Shown: piece after piece, positions 7,180 through 14,090 of the stretch
Position numbering within the stretch: position 1 is the stretch's first letter
Layout: every line of letters starts with the position of its first letter
Position numbers and translations under genes: made by a program
The notes under the pieces: generated by a model
What the model was told of the DNA's origin: nothing
The model's input: the letters and a program-made list of their open reading frames with translations, nothing else
The model's database searches: none
Origin: an uncultured Oscillospiraceae bacterium
GTDB lineage: Bacteria; Bacillota; Clostridia; Oscillospirales; Acutalibacteraceae
Direction: 5' to 3'
Assembly: GCA_959596515.1 (NCBI GenBank)
Contig: CAUFXR010000037.1
Location: 1 to 22,603, forward strand
DNA: 22,603 bases

Positions 7180-7281
7180 ATTATGCGAATTCCATTTTGA
7201 CAAGGTGAAATTACTCTCTGTTATGGCTGTTTTTCAGGAGGGGAACAATAAAAGTTAACATAACGTGGTTGCAATGAATTT

Positions 7282-7366
7282 TGTGTATAAGTTATGAACG
7301 CCTGTCCTAAGGGACTTTTGAACATTTTCCACAGGGTTTTCAACATTATCAACCTAGTTATCCATA
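7282..7366. promoter_or_regulatory. Cluster of DnaA-box-like 9-mers
   Basis: Compared with TTATCCACA: the minus strand of 7282-7290 reads TTATACACA, 7325-7333 reads TTTTCCACA and 7358-7366 reads TTATCCATA, each with one mismatch. 7346-7354 (TTATCAACC) has two. They sit in AT-rich DNA directly before a gene. Binding and function are not shown; no dnaA or dnaN gene is in the window. Confidence 0.4.
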
Positions 7367-7514
7367 ATATTTATGTTAACTAATGTAAATACGTTTGGTA
7401 TACTTCCAGGAAAAACATTCCAGATTACTAATTTTTTCTTTATTAGATTGTATATCCGCTGAAAGAAAGGACAAGAATAGGGTTGCTTCTAAATTTTAAC
7501 AGGAGGAACCGATT

Positions 7515-7775
7515 GTGATCAAGGGAGTTAACAGACAGATGATTGAAGTCACTCAGACGAATAGCCCGTTTTACGAGCGGGCTCTGTTTGTGGTCAAACC
7601 CGAGTATGCGGGGGAATCCTATGAAGCTCTGCATCGGGAAGCAACCCAAGTTATGGAACGTCTGGGCGCGCCGTCGGCGTTTCGCAGGCGCAACAAAGTT
7701 TTGTTCTGGGGGTTGCGGCTAGGCGCTGCCGCTTTGGCAGGCGCGGGAATCGCTCTTTTGGTGGTTGCGCTGTAG
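7515..7775 (+). CDS. Small tail-anchored membrane protein, unknown function
   Basis: The 86-residue protein begins MIKGVNRQMIEVTQTNSPFY with a soluble front half that includes ERALFVVKPEYAGESYEAL and a charged helix (HREATQVMERLGAPSAFRRRNK). It ends in one hydrophobic helix of about 22 residues (LFWGLRLGAAALAGAGIALL) running to the C-terminus, so a tail-anchored topology with the N-terminus in the cytoplasm is likely. The GTG start at 7515-7517 lies eight bases after a perfect AGGAGG, strong support for translation. I do not recognise a named family. A weak hairpin with five T follows the stop. The long upstream region with DnaA-box-like sites is unusual for so small a gene. Confidence 0.8.
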   Translation: MIKGVNRQMIEVTQTNSPFYERALFVVKPEYAGESYEALHREATQVMERLGAPSAFRRRNKVLFWGLRLGAAALAGAGIALLVVAL

Positions 7776-7778
7776 ACT

Positions 7779-7798
7779 GTCGGGATTCCGACGTTTTT
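7779..7798 (+). terminator. Weak intrinsic terminator after the 86-aa gene
   Basis: GTCGG (7779-7783), loop GATT, CCGAC (7788-7792), then G and five T. The stem is short, with a possible sixth T-G pair, so termination may be partial. Confidence 0.45.
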
Positions 7799-7896
7799 GG
7801 TCCTGAAAGGGAGAAAGACAGACATAAAAAGGGAGCCCTTCTCATATGGATAATAGGCGGTGTTTTCGCTGCTTTACCATAGGAGGAGGGCTTTTT

Positions 7897-8493
7897 ATGA
7901 CCTATCAGCAAAGGGGAAGGTTTCGACAACTGGAGACCTGGGGCGTGGCGTTTACCTGCCTTACCGGGCTTTTGCTGCATTTTAGCTATAGACTTTCCGG
8001 CGGGGCGGTGTGGTCTATTTTGTTCGGCGCCGCCAATGGAAGTGTATGGGAAACCGTCAAAATTATGGCCCTTCCCTATCTTTGCTGGTCGATCGTGGAG
8101 CTTTGTTTTCTCAGGCTTCCTTTAAAAAATTTTGTGGTTGCCCGGGTGACGGGTCTTTACGTGATGAGTCTGGGGACCATCGCGTTTCGATTCCTCTACG
8201 CCGGGATTTTCGGAACCAGCTACGCATGGGTAGATATTCTGGGGTTCGCGGCATTTACGGCGTTGGGCTTTTGGGTTTCCTCCAGAGTGATGGACACCGA
8301 CTCAAACAAGATCCGTCCTTGGTTTACCGCGGCAGCCTTTGCCATGGCGCTGTTTATCGCCATGTACCTGACCTTTACGGTAAATCCTCCCCATATCAGC
8401 CTGTTTTTAGATCCCGCTACCGGCATCTACGGAATCCCGCCTAGGAATTTGGATGCCGGCGCGGTTTATTTAGACGCGTTAAAAGATATTTAA
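7897..8493 (+). CDS. DUF6512 family multi-pass membrane protein
   Basis: The protein is 198 residues from ATG 7897, which lies six bases after AGGAGGAGGG; an upstream in-frame ATG at 7846 lacks this and is rejected. It has about six hydrophobic helices, among them GVAFTCLTGLLLHFSY, VWETVKIMALPYLCWSIVEL, FVVARVTGLYVMSLGTIAF, ILGFAAFTALGFWVSS and FAMALFIAMYLTF. The segment GSVWETVKI and the C-terminal TVNPPHISLFLDPATGIYGI are distinctive of this clostridial family of unknown function. The end of the protein (PPRNLDAGAVYLDAL) is soluble. A terminator-like hairpin follows about 65 bp after the stop, so it is probably transcribed alone or with the 86-aa gene. Confidence 0.8.
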   Translation: MTYQQRGRFRQLETWGVAFTCLTGLLLHFSYRLSGGAVWSILFGAANGSVWETVKIMALPYLCWSIVELCFLRLPLKNFVVARVTGLYVMSLGTIAFRFLYAGIFGTSYAWVDILGFAAFTALGFWVSSRVMDTDSNKIRPWFTAAAFAMALFIAMYLTFTVNPPHISLFLDPATGIYGIPPRNLDAGAVYLDALKDI

Positions 8494-8558
8494 TTGTTTT
8501 TTACCAGATTGTTTCTGTTTTATCCACGAAAAATGTCTTCTTTTTTCTTGATAGTTAT

Positions 8559-8599
8559 GCTATACTTATCTTTATCTAGGTAAGTATAGCTTTCTTTTT
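8559..8599 (+). terminator. Hairpin with T-rich tail, overlapping a promoter-like element
   Basis: GCTATACTTA (8559-8568) pairs perfectly with TAAGTATAGC (8581-8590), followed by TTTCTTTTT. The stem is AT-rich. The left arm also forms an extended -10 (TGCTATACT, 8558-8566), so it could serve termination of the upstream gene or initiation of rlmB. An identical TATGCTATACT occurs at 17132-17142. Confidence 0.5.
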
Positions 8600-8636
8600 G
8601 GGGATTTCCCTGAGAAGCGGAAATAAAGGAGATCAT

Positions 8637-9404
8637 ATGACAGAGAAAAAAAACGAGTCAGCCCAGGATGTGATCGCCGGCAGAAACGCCGTGAAGGAGG
8701 CTCTTCGCTCCGCTAGACCTATCGAAAGTATTTTGGTGGCCAGAGGCGCGAGAAACGGCAGCCTGGGAGATATTGTTTCCAAAGCGAAGGCCCAGGGAGT
8801 GGCCGTGAAAGAAGTGGACCCTAAAAAGCTTGACTTTTTATGTCCGGGAGCGAATCATCAGGGAATCGCGGCCCTGGCAGCCGCCCATGAATACGCTTCC
8901 GTGGAAGATATGTTAGCTTTAGCGGAACAACGGGGCGAACCTCCGTTTCTCATCGTGGCGGACGAGCTGAACGATCCCCATAATCTGGGGGCGATTCTCC
9001 GCACGGCGGAATGCGCGGGCGCTCATGGGGTAATTATCCCAAAGCGCAGGTCCGCGGGGCTCACTTATACCGTAGGGAAGGCTTCGGCCGGTGCTTTGGA
9101 ATATGTGCCTGTGGCCCGGGTATCCAATCTGGCGGCGGTACTGGAAGACTTAAAGAAGCGGGGATTGTGGATCTACGGCGCCGATATGGATGGAACTACC
9201 TGGTGCCAGGCGGATCTGACCGGACCGGCGGCCTTGGTGATCGGCAGCGAGGGCGCAGGAATCGGACGATTGGTCAAGGAAAAATGCGACGTTATTCTTT
9301 CTTTGCCGATGCAGGGGAAGATTAATTCTCTGAACGCCTCTGTGGCGGCGGGAGTTTTGATGTATGAGTTTATGAGGCAACGACAGGGAATCAAAGGGAA
9401 ATAA
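8637..9404 (+). CDS. rlmB: RlmB/TrmH-type rRNA 2'-O-methyltransferase (SPOUT)
   Basis: The 255-residue protein has an N-terminal ribosome-substrate-binding domain (IAGRNAVKEALRSARPIESI, ANHQGIAALAA) and a C-terminal SPOUT knot methyltransferase domain. The three SPOUT motifs are clear: NDPHNLGAILRTAECAG, LVIGSEGAGIGRLV and LPMQGKINSLNASVAAGVL. RlmB methylates the 2'-O of a guanosine in 23S rRNA using S-adenosylmethionine. ATG 8637-8639 follows AAAGGAG by five bases; an upstream ATG at 8598 has no such site. The large P-type-ATPase-like gene starts 24 bp after its stop, and a SLOG gene follows that, so the three are probably co-transcribed. In clostridia this enzyme is often placed after a Mini-III or cysS gene; that is not the case here. 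Confidence 0.92.
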   Translation: MTEKKNESAQDVIAGRNAVKEALRSARPIESILVARGARNGSLGDIVSKAKAQGVAVKEVDPKKLDFLCPGANHQGIAALAAAHEYASVEDMLALAEQRGEPPFLIVADELNDPHNLGAILRTAECAGAHGVIIPKRRSAGLTYTVGKASAGALEYVPVARVSNLAAVLEDLKKRGLWIYGADMDGTTWCQADLTGPAALVIGSEGAGIGRLVKEKCDVILSLPMQGKINSLNASVAAGVLMYEFMRQRQGIKGK

Positions 9405-9428
9405 GACAGCGGATGGTAGGTGAGCGCT

Positions 9429-12400
9429 ATGAGTGAGAAAGAGGATAAAAAGGGCTTTTTACAGTCCTTTACTGGAAAGTTTAAAAAGGTGAGTTTGGAT
9501 GATGAACCGGACGAGCTGATGCTCAAATATGGCGATATTAAGTTGAAGGGACCCGGCGGAGATGACGAGCAGAGTGGTATTCATGCCGCCAGTACCAGCT
9601 TCTTTTTTTCGGAAAATCGGGATGGGTTATCTTCAAAAGAGGACGACCGGCCGGAAATGGGTATGACCCAGGAGATCAGCGGTATTTTAGACGCGATCAA
9701 GCAGGGAAGAGGCCCGAGCTCACAGAAAAACAAGTCCACGGCGGCCGCTGAAGAAGCTGAAAAAAAGCAAGCGGCTCAGGAATTAAAGCCAATCGGCGTG
9801 ACTCAGGAGGTCAATGGTATTTTAGAGGCCTTAGGCCGTTCCAATAAGATCAGCCAGCCTGAGCGGGAGAAAAAGCCTGTAGAAGCCCAAACCTGGACAC
9901 CCAAGAAAGAGGAGTTTTCCCAGGCGTTTGCAAAGATCAAAAATGAGAAGGAAAATGCCGGCAAGCCTGAAGAGCCCCAGTTTGGAACACAGGAGATCGC
10001 CAGAATTATCAGCGAAGTGACCGGGGAAAAGACAGAGACGATCCGTCCGGTGGAACTGATCCCGGAGAAGGAAGAGGAACCGGTTCCGGTTCCTCAGGAT
10101 GAGCGCTCCCAGCAGATGTTTCAGGAAAACGAAGTTGAACTCCCCGAGAAAGAGGAGTACGAGGAAATCGCGGAAGAACCGTATGATGACGAAGTTTATG
10201 AGCCGGAGCTTGAGGAATCAAAGCCAAAGGGCAGCTTTGGCCGCAGGCTGAAAGCGTTCTTCAAAAATTTGGTCACTCTTCCTGAGGCCCAGCAGGGCGA
10301 AGATCCCTTCGCCGAGGACGATTGGGAAGAAACCCAGACGCCAGCAGAGACGCCCGCACAGGAGTCGGTTTGGATAGAAGACGAGGAAGAGGATTTCTCT
10401 ATCCGCCCGGAGTTGTTTTTCCAAGACGATCAAGAAGAGGATGTCTCGGAGCAGTCAAAGGGGGCAAACGGAGGGAAAGCGAATATAGAGCCTTATGAAG
10501 AGTTAACGGTGGACCGTTCCGAAAAAACGGAGCTGGAGGAGAAAACCCAGGAAGAAACGCCGGAGAAATTGACTGTGGAAACTGCCGGCGGTGGGGAAGA
10601 GTCCGAGACCATTGGACAGGAAACGGATGATATTTCGGTGCCTTCCGAGCTTCAGGAGACGGCGGATCGGCCGATTGATGAGACAACAGCGGAAGACGCT
10701 GGTTTAGATTCGGAGATCCGGAAGAAAGAAACAGAAGATACCCCGGATCAGCCGGTGGAAAGTCTTTCGATCGCCAGTGAAGAAAAAGTGCCAGTCACGA
10801 ATGTACCGGAAAAACCGGAGCAGGCGCAAAGGGAAACGGCGGAAGAGGAGAGAGGCTCTGTTCTTCCGAGAGAAGAGCAGGAAACGGAAGCGGAGGGAGC
10901 CTCGGCGGAACTAAACGGCCTGGAAGAAGAAAAATTGGATGATAAGGCCCGGAATCAGCCGAACAGGGAACCAGCGAAGGCAAGCCGAGAAAAGCCTGTC
11001 AGTCGCTATGAAAAGGCGTTTGGCAAGGTGAAGCCGGCGCCGACGCAGAAAAATCGGGTGATTCGTATAGACCCGGAGATGACAAAAATCTTGAGCGCCC
11101 AGGAGGCCGCCAAGCTGTACTGTGAGCGCAGGGAGCTTCCGGAGATTGATTTGGATGGCCCGGTGATCGGGGATTTGCTTCGAGAAGAAGATCAATCGGC
11201 CGCTCAAGTGACCGTGATCCCGGCGGGTCGGGAAAAGGCGAAAGCCCCAAATCCGGAAACCGAAGCCGCCGAAAAGCCGGCAAACGAAAAAACACCGAAA
11301 GGGGACAAGCCGGATAAACCGTCCGTGCAGTCGGTAACGATCAATTTGGCAGATCTGCAAGCTGGGAAAAAGATTCGTCATCATGAGAATACCAAGCTGT
11401 TTCGTTATGAGCCGCAGTTGCCTGTCATCCATACAGCGGCCGGAAAATTCGGCGAGAATTTGCGGGCGGAGTGCGCAATTTCCCGCCAGTCCTTTCAGCA
11501 GAAGGCGCAAGAGGACCGAAGACAGACATTGAAGCGAGAGAAATCGGAGAGCACGGAAGAAGTCTTCGAACCCATTAAAAAAAAACGGCCGAAAGAAAAA
11601 ATCAAAAAAAGGCGTTTCGCGATTTTTTCTTCCCAAGAGGAGGAAGATCCTGAAGATGTGATGCCTCAGCCCCAAAAGGTGGAGTGGGTAGAGGATTATA
11701 CGGAGCCGTCAGACGCGTTCGCGATCAAAAAAGAGATTTTCAAAAACATGAAAAATCTTTTAATTCGTATGGGCCTGCTGACGGGTCTGATGGTTCTCAG
11801 TGTCGCCGCTACGGTGTTAGCGCGGCTCAATCTTCCCAATGTACCTGACGTGTTGATTACCAACAGCCCTCTTTACTTGGGTGTCACTTTGTTTTTGCTG
11901 CTGGCGGCCGGAGCGGTGAGCCTGACCACATTGAAAAATGGCTTTTTATCCGTACCCCGGCTCAAGGGAAACGCCGACGCGCCTGTGGCTTTCGCCTGGG
12001 CCGCGGCGGCGATTCAGATTCTTGTCGGCTTTTTCTCAGCCGGCAGATTTACCAACACGGATCTGAGCCTTTATGCCAATTTGGCGGTGCTGGCTCTGTT
12101 GCTGAACGCCTGGGGCAAGCTGATGATCGTGCGCCGGGTGAAGCTGAACTTCAAATTCATCTGTTCGCCGGACGAAAAGTATGCGGCGAAAATTTATAAC
12201 GATCGGGAAAGCGCTGTGGAAATGTGCCGCGGCCTCGGAGTGGGAGAACCCATCATCGCCTATCAGAAAAAGACGGGTTTCTTAAGCAATTTCCTCCAGC
12301 TTTCCTATGAGCCGGATCCCAGCGAGGCTTTCGCTGGAAAGATTTCTTTCCTCAGCGCCGGCCTGTCTCTGGTGCTCGGCGTGGTTAGCTATTTCGTTTC

Positions 12401-13415
12401 GAGGGATTTGTTTGCCGCGGTATCGGCTTTTGCTCTGAGCATGTGCGTGTGCGTGCCGATGTGTACTATGCTTACTATGAATTTCCCGGTATTCCGGCTA
12501 TGCAAAAAGGTTTCCAAGCTGGACGCTATGGTAGTGGGATACCCGGGAATCCGCCAGTTTGCGGATACCAATGCGGTGGTTCTGGACTGTAATACCCTGT
12601 TCCCCAAGAATGCGGTGGTGCTCCATGGGGTCAAAGCTTTTGAGACCCGCCTTTTGGATAAAGCACTGCTGGAAGCGGCGGCTATACTCAAGTCGGTGGA
12701 TTCTCCGCTTTATCATGTATTCGAGCAGATCGTCAGCGAGGAGCGACAGCTTCCTCCGGTAGACAGCCTATCCTATGAAGATGAGCGAGGGCTGATGGGA
12801 TGGGTCCATGGCAAGCGTGTGCTGGTGGGAAATCGAAATCTGCTGGAAAATCACGGTGTTACGCCGCCGGATCGTTCGATAGAACTGGAGCATACCCAAA
12901 ACGGTCGTCAGGTGACCTATATCTCCTCGGCGGGCGAACTGGTAGCGATGCTGATCACCGATTACGATTTCAGCCCCACCATGAAACAGGAGCTTCAGCG
13001 GCTGGAGGATAACGGCGTGTCGTTCCTAGTATCCACTACAGATCCTAATGTGACTGCTAAGCTAATAAGCGACCGGTTCGGTTTGTTTTTCCGGTCTGTC
13101 AAGATTCTGGGCGCCCAGTACGCGAAGCGGTTTAAGGATCTGGAGGGAGAAGAGGAAACCTCCGCCAGGGCTTATCTGGCGACGCAGGGACGGGTAAATG
13201 TATTGGCCAGAGTGCTGGCGGCATGTGTTAGAGCAAGAGGAAATATGACGGCCGCTTTGGTACTGCAAAGGCTTACCGTGTTACTCAGCTTTTTGATGGT
13301 AACTTTTTTGACAGTGGTATCCGGGGTAGCTCAAATCGGCGCGCTGGAGATTACTTTATATAGTGTTTTTTGGGTCGTGGTTACCCTGCTGGTAACCACG
13401 ATCAGAAAGCCATAG
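9429..13415 (+). CDS. Large acidic protein with degenerate P1B-type ATPase-like C-terminal module
   Basis: This 1328-residue protein has two parts. Residues 1 to about 770 are low-complexity, very Glu-rich and probably disordered, with three copies of a short motif (TQEISGIL at about 80, TQEVNGIL at 125, TQEIARII at 187) and basic patches such as GRRLKAFFKN. From residue 774 the layout is that of a P1B heavy-metal ATPase: four membrane helices, a loop where the actuator domain would be, two helices ending in CVCVPMC (1006-1012, cf. CPC), a P/N-like region with VLDCNTLF (Asp 1053, cf. DKTGTLT), VLVGNRNLL (about 1131-1139) and STTDPN (cf. TGDN), then two final helices. The KTGT residues, the TGE loop and GDGxND are missing, so pumping activity is unlikely. 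ATG 9429 is used (AGGTGAG upstream); GTG 9420 is possible. Role unknown. Confidence 0.8.
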   Translation: MSEKEDKKGFLQSFTGKFKKVSLDDEPDELMLKYGDIKLKGPGGDDEQSGIHAASTSFFFSENRDGLSSKEDDRPEMGMTQEISGILDAIKQGRGPSSQKNKSTAAAEEAEKKQAAQELKPIGVTQEVNGILEALGRSNKISQPEREKKPVEAQTWTPKKEEFSQAFAKIKNEKENAGKPEEPQFGTQEIARIISEVTGEKTETIRPVELIPEKEEEPVPVPQDERSQQMFQENEVELPEKEEYEEIAEEPYDDEVYEPELEESKPKGSFGRRLKAFFKNLVTLPEAQQGEDPFAEDDWEETQTPAETPAQESVWIEDEEEDFSIRPELFFQDDQEEDVSEQSKGANGGKANIEPYEELTVDRSEKTELEEKTQEETPEKLTVETAGGGEESETIGQETDDISVPSELQETADRPIDETTAEDAGLDSEIRKKETEDTPDQPVESLSIASEEKVPVTNVPEKPEQAQRETAEEERGSVLPREEQETEAEGASAELNGLEEEKLDDKARNQPNREPAKASREKPVSRYEKAFGKVKPAPTQKNRVIRIDPEMTKILSAQEAAKLYCERRELPEIDLDGPVIGDLLREEDQSAAQVTVIPAGREKAKAPNPETEAAEKPANEKTPKGDKPDKPSVQSVTINLADLQAGKKIRHHENTKLFRYEPQLPVIHTAAGKFGENLRAECAISRQSFQQKAQEDRRQTLKREKSESTEEVFEPIKKKRPKEKIKKRRFAIFSSQEEEDPEDVMPQPQKVEWVEDYTEPSDAFAIKKEIFKNMKNLLIRMGLLTGLMVLSVAATVLARLNLPNVPDVLITNSPLYLGVTLFLLLAAGAVSLTTLKNGFLSVPRLKGNADAPVAFAWAAAAIQILVGFFSAGRFTNTDLSLYANLAVLALLLNAWGKLMIVRRVKLNFKFICSPDEKYAAKIYNDRESAVEMCRGLGVGEPIIAYQKKTGFLSNFLQLSYEPDPSEAFAGKISFLSAGLSLVLGVVSYFVSRDLFAAVSAFALSMCVCVPMCTMLTMNFPVFRLCKKVSKLDAMVVGYPGIRQFADTNAVVLDCNTLFPKNAVVLHGVKAFETRLLDKALLEAAAILKSVDSPLYHVFEQIVSEERQLPPVDSLSYEDERGLMGWVHGKRVLVGNRNLLENHGVTPPDRSIELEHTQNGRQVTYISSAGELVAMLITDYDFSPTMKQELQRLEDNGVSFLVSTTDPNVTAKLISDRFGLFFRSVKILGAQYAKRFKDLEGEEETSARAYLATQGRVNVLARVLAACVRARGNMTAALVLQRLTVLLSFLMVTFLTVVSGVAQIGALEITLYSVFWVVVTLLVTTIRKP

Positions 13416-13426
13416 GGGTTGATGGA

Positions 13427-13918
13427 ATGGGATTAGAAGGAGTAGCTTGTTTTTCCGGCTCCCGAGCGGAAAAGCTTCCTTTTTCGATCAGTGACGCGGG
13501 GAGCGAATATGAGGAATTTCTTTGCCGCCTGTCTTCCGTGGTCCGGGAAGCCGCTGAGGAAGGATATCGGCTTTTTTATACCGGGGGCTGCACCGGATTT
13601 GATATTTTAGCCGGAGAAATGGTGTTGAGCATGAAAGAGGAGTTCCCCGATTTTCAGTTGGTAGCGGTTTTGCCATTTGAGGAGCAGGCGAATACCTGGA
13701 GTGAATTTTGGCGGGAGAAATATTTCACTCTTCTGGAGCGTTGCGATGATGTGATTACCCTTCAGCCCAGATATACGCCGGGATGTTATCAAAGAAGAAA
13801 TCGTTACATGGTGGACCGTTCATCCCTGCTGATTTGTTATTATGATGGGAAAAACGGAGGTACCCAAAGTACTGTAACCTATGCTGAAAAACTGGGCTTA
13901 GAGTTGAAAAGAGTCTAA
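13427..13918 (+). CDS. DUF1273/YpsA-like SLOG domain protein
   Basis: The 163-residue protein starts MGLEGVACFSGSRAEKLPF, the counterpart of the CFTGHRPEKLP opening of DUF1273 proteins. It continues with EGYRLFYTGGCTGFDILAGE (nucleotide-binding Gly-rich loop of the Rossmann-like SLOG fold), LVAVLPFEEQANTWSE, YTPGCYQRRNRYMVDRSSLLICYYDG and GGTQSTVTYAEKLG. SLOG proteins bind nucleotides or ADP-ribose-type ligands; B. subtilis YpsA is linked to cell division and stress, but a function for this one is not known. ATG 13427 lies eight bases after AGGGG and 11 bp after the previous stop, so it is translated from the same mRNA as the large P-ATPase-like gene. A strong terminator follows directly. Confidence 0.88.
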   Translation: MGLEGVACFSGSRAEKLPFSISDAGSEYEEFLCRLSSVVREAAEEGYRLFYTGGCTGFDILAGEMVLSMKEEFPDFQLVAVLPFEEQANTWSEFWREKYFTLLERCDDVITLQPRYTPGCYQRRNRYMVDRSSLLICYYDGKNGGTQSTVTYAEKLGLELKRV

Positions 13919-13937
13919 TCTTTATAGAATTTACACA

Positions 13938-13976
13938 AAGTCTGCCTAATGTTTTTACGTTTAGGCAGACTTTTTT
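13938..13976 (+). terminator. Intrinsic terminator after the SLOG gene
   Basis: A perfect 12-bp stem, AAGTCTGCCTAA (13938-13949) and TTAGGCAGACTT (13961-13972), with an 11-base loop, runs into a T-tract. It separates the rlmB cluster from the EF-G gene. Confidence 0.9.
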
Positions 13977-13997
13977 GTGAAAAACTCTCATCGCATA

Positions 13998-14026
13998 TTG
14001 AAATCCATGTGCATATAAGATATAAT
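13998..14026 (+). promoter_or_regulatory. Predicted sigma-A promoter of the EF-G-like gene
   Basis: TTGAAA (13998-14003), a 17-bp spacer and a perfect TATAAT (14021-14026). The predicted 5' leader of about 60 bases contains an inverted repeat, CTCAGG (14042-14047) and CCTGAG (14063-14068), just before the ribosome binding site. Confidence 0.8.
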
Positions 14027-14090
14027 TGAAAAGTAAATTATCTCAGGGATTGTTAAAAATGTCCTGAGCCAAGAAAGGAGTTCACGATAC

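Larger units (their letters stand above)
7107..7514. other. 408-bp AT-rich intergenic region with palindrome and DnaA-box-like 9-mers
   Basis: No gene was found. The region contains a 25-bp palindrome (7155-7179) flanked by TTGTCAA (7147-7153) and TTGACAA (7197-7203), a perfect TTGACA hexamer at 7197-7202 with only a weak -10, and a strong AGGAGGGG (7236-7243) that is not followed by any ATG, GTG or TTG in range. It also holds three DnaA-box-like 9-mers one base from consensus (7282-7366) and a possible promoter (TTAACT 7376-7381, 17 bp, TATACT 7399-7404) ahead of the 86-aa gene. Confidence 0.7.

Noticed and set aside
7236..7243. Strong Shine-Dalgarno-like AGGAGGGG with a possible leader peptide
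   Set aside because: No ATG, GTG or TTG within usable distance; the nearest GTG is over 20 bases away and does not open a real frame.
7107..7514. Full chromosomal replication origin
   Set aside because: Only one-mismatch DnaA boxes, no dnaA, dnaN, recF or gyrase genes, and plus-strand genes occur on both sides. Kept only as a DnaA-box-like cluster.
10911..11675. Long minus-strand frame inside the 1328-aa gene
   Set aside because: The product is a Phe/Leu/Arg-rich mirror of the Glu/Lys-rich plus-strand gene; no start signal.
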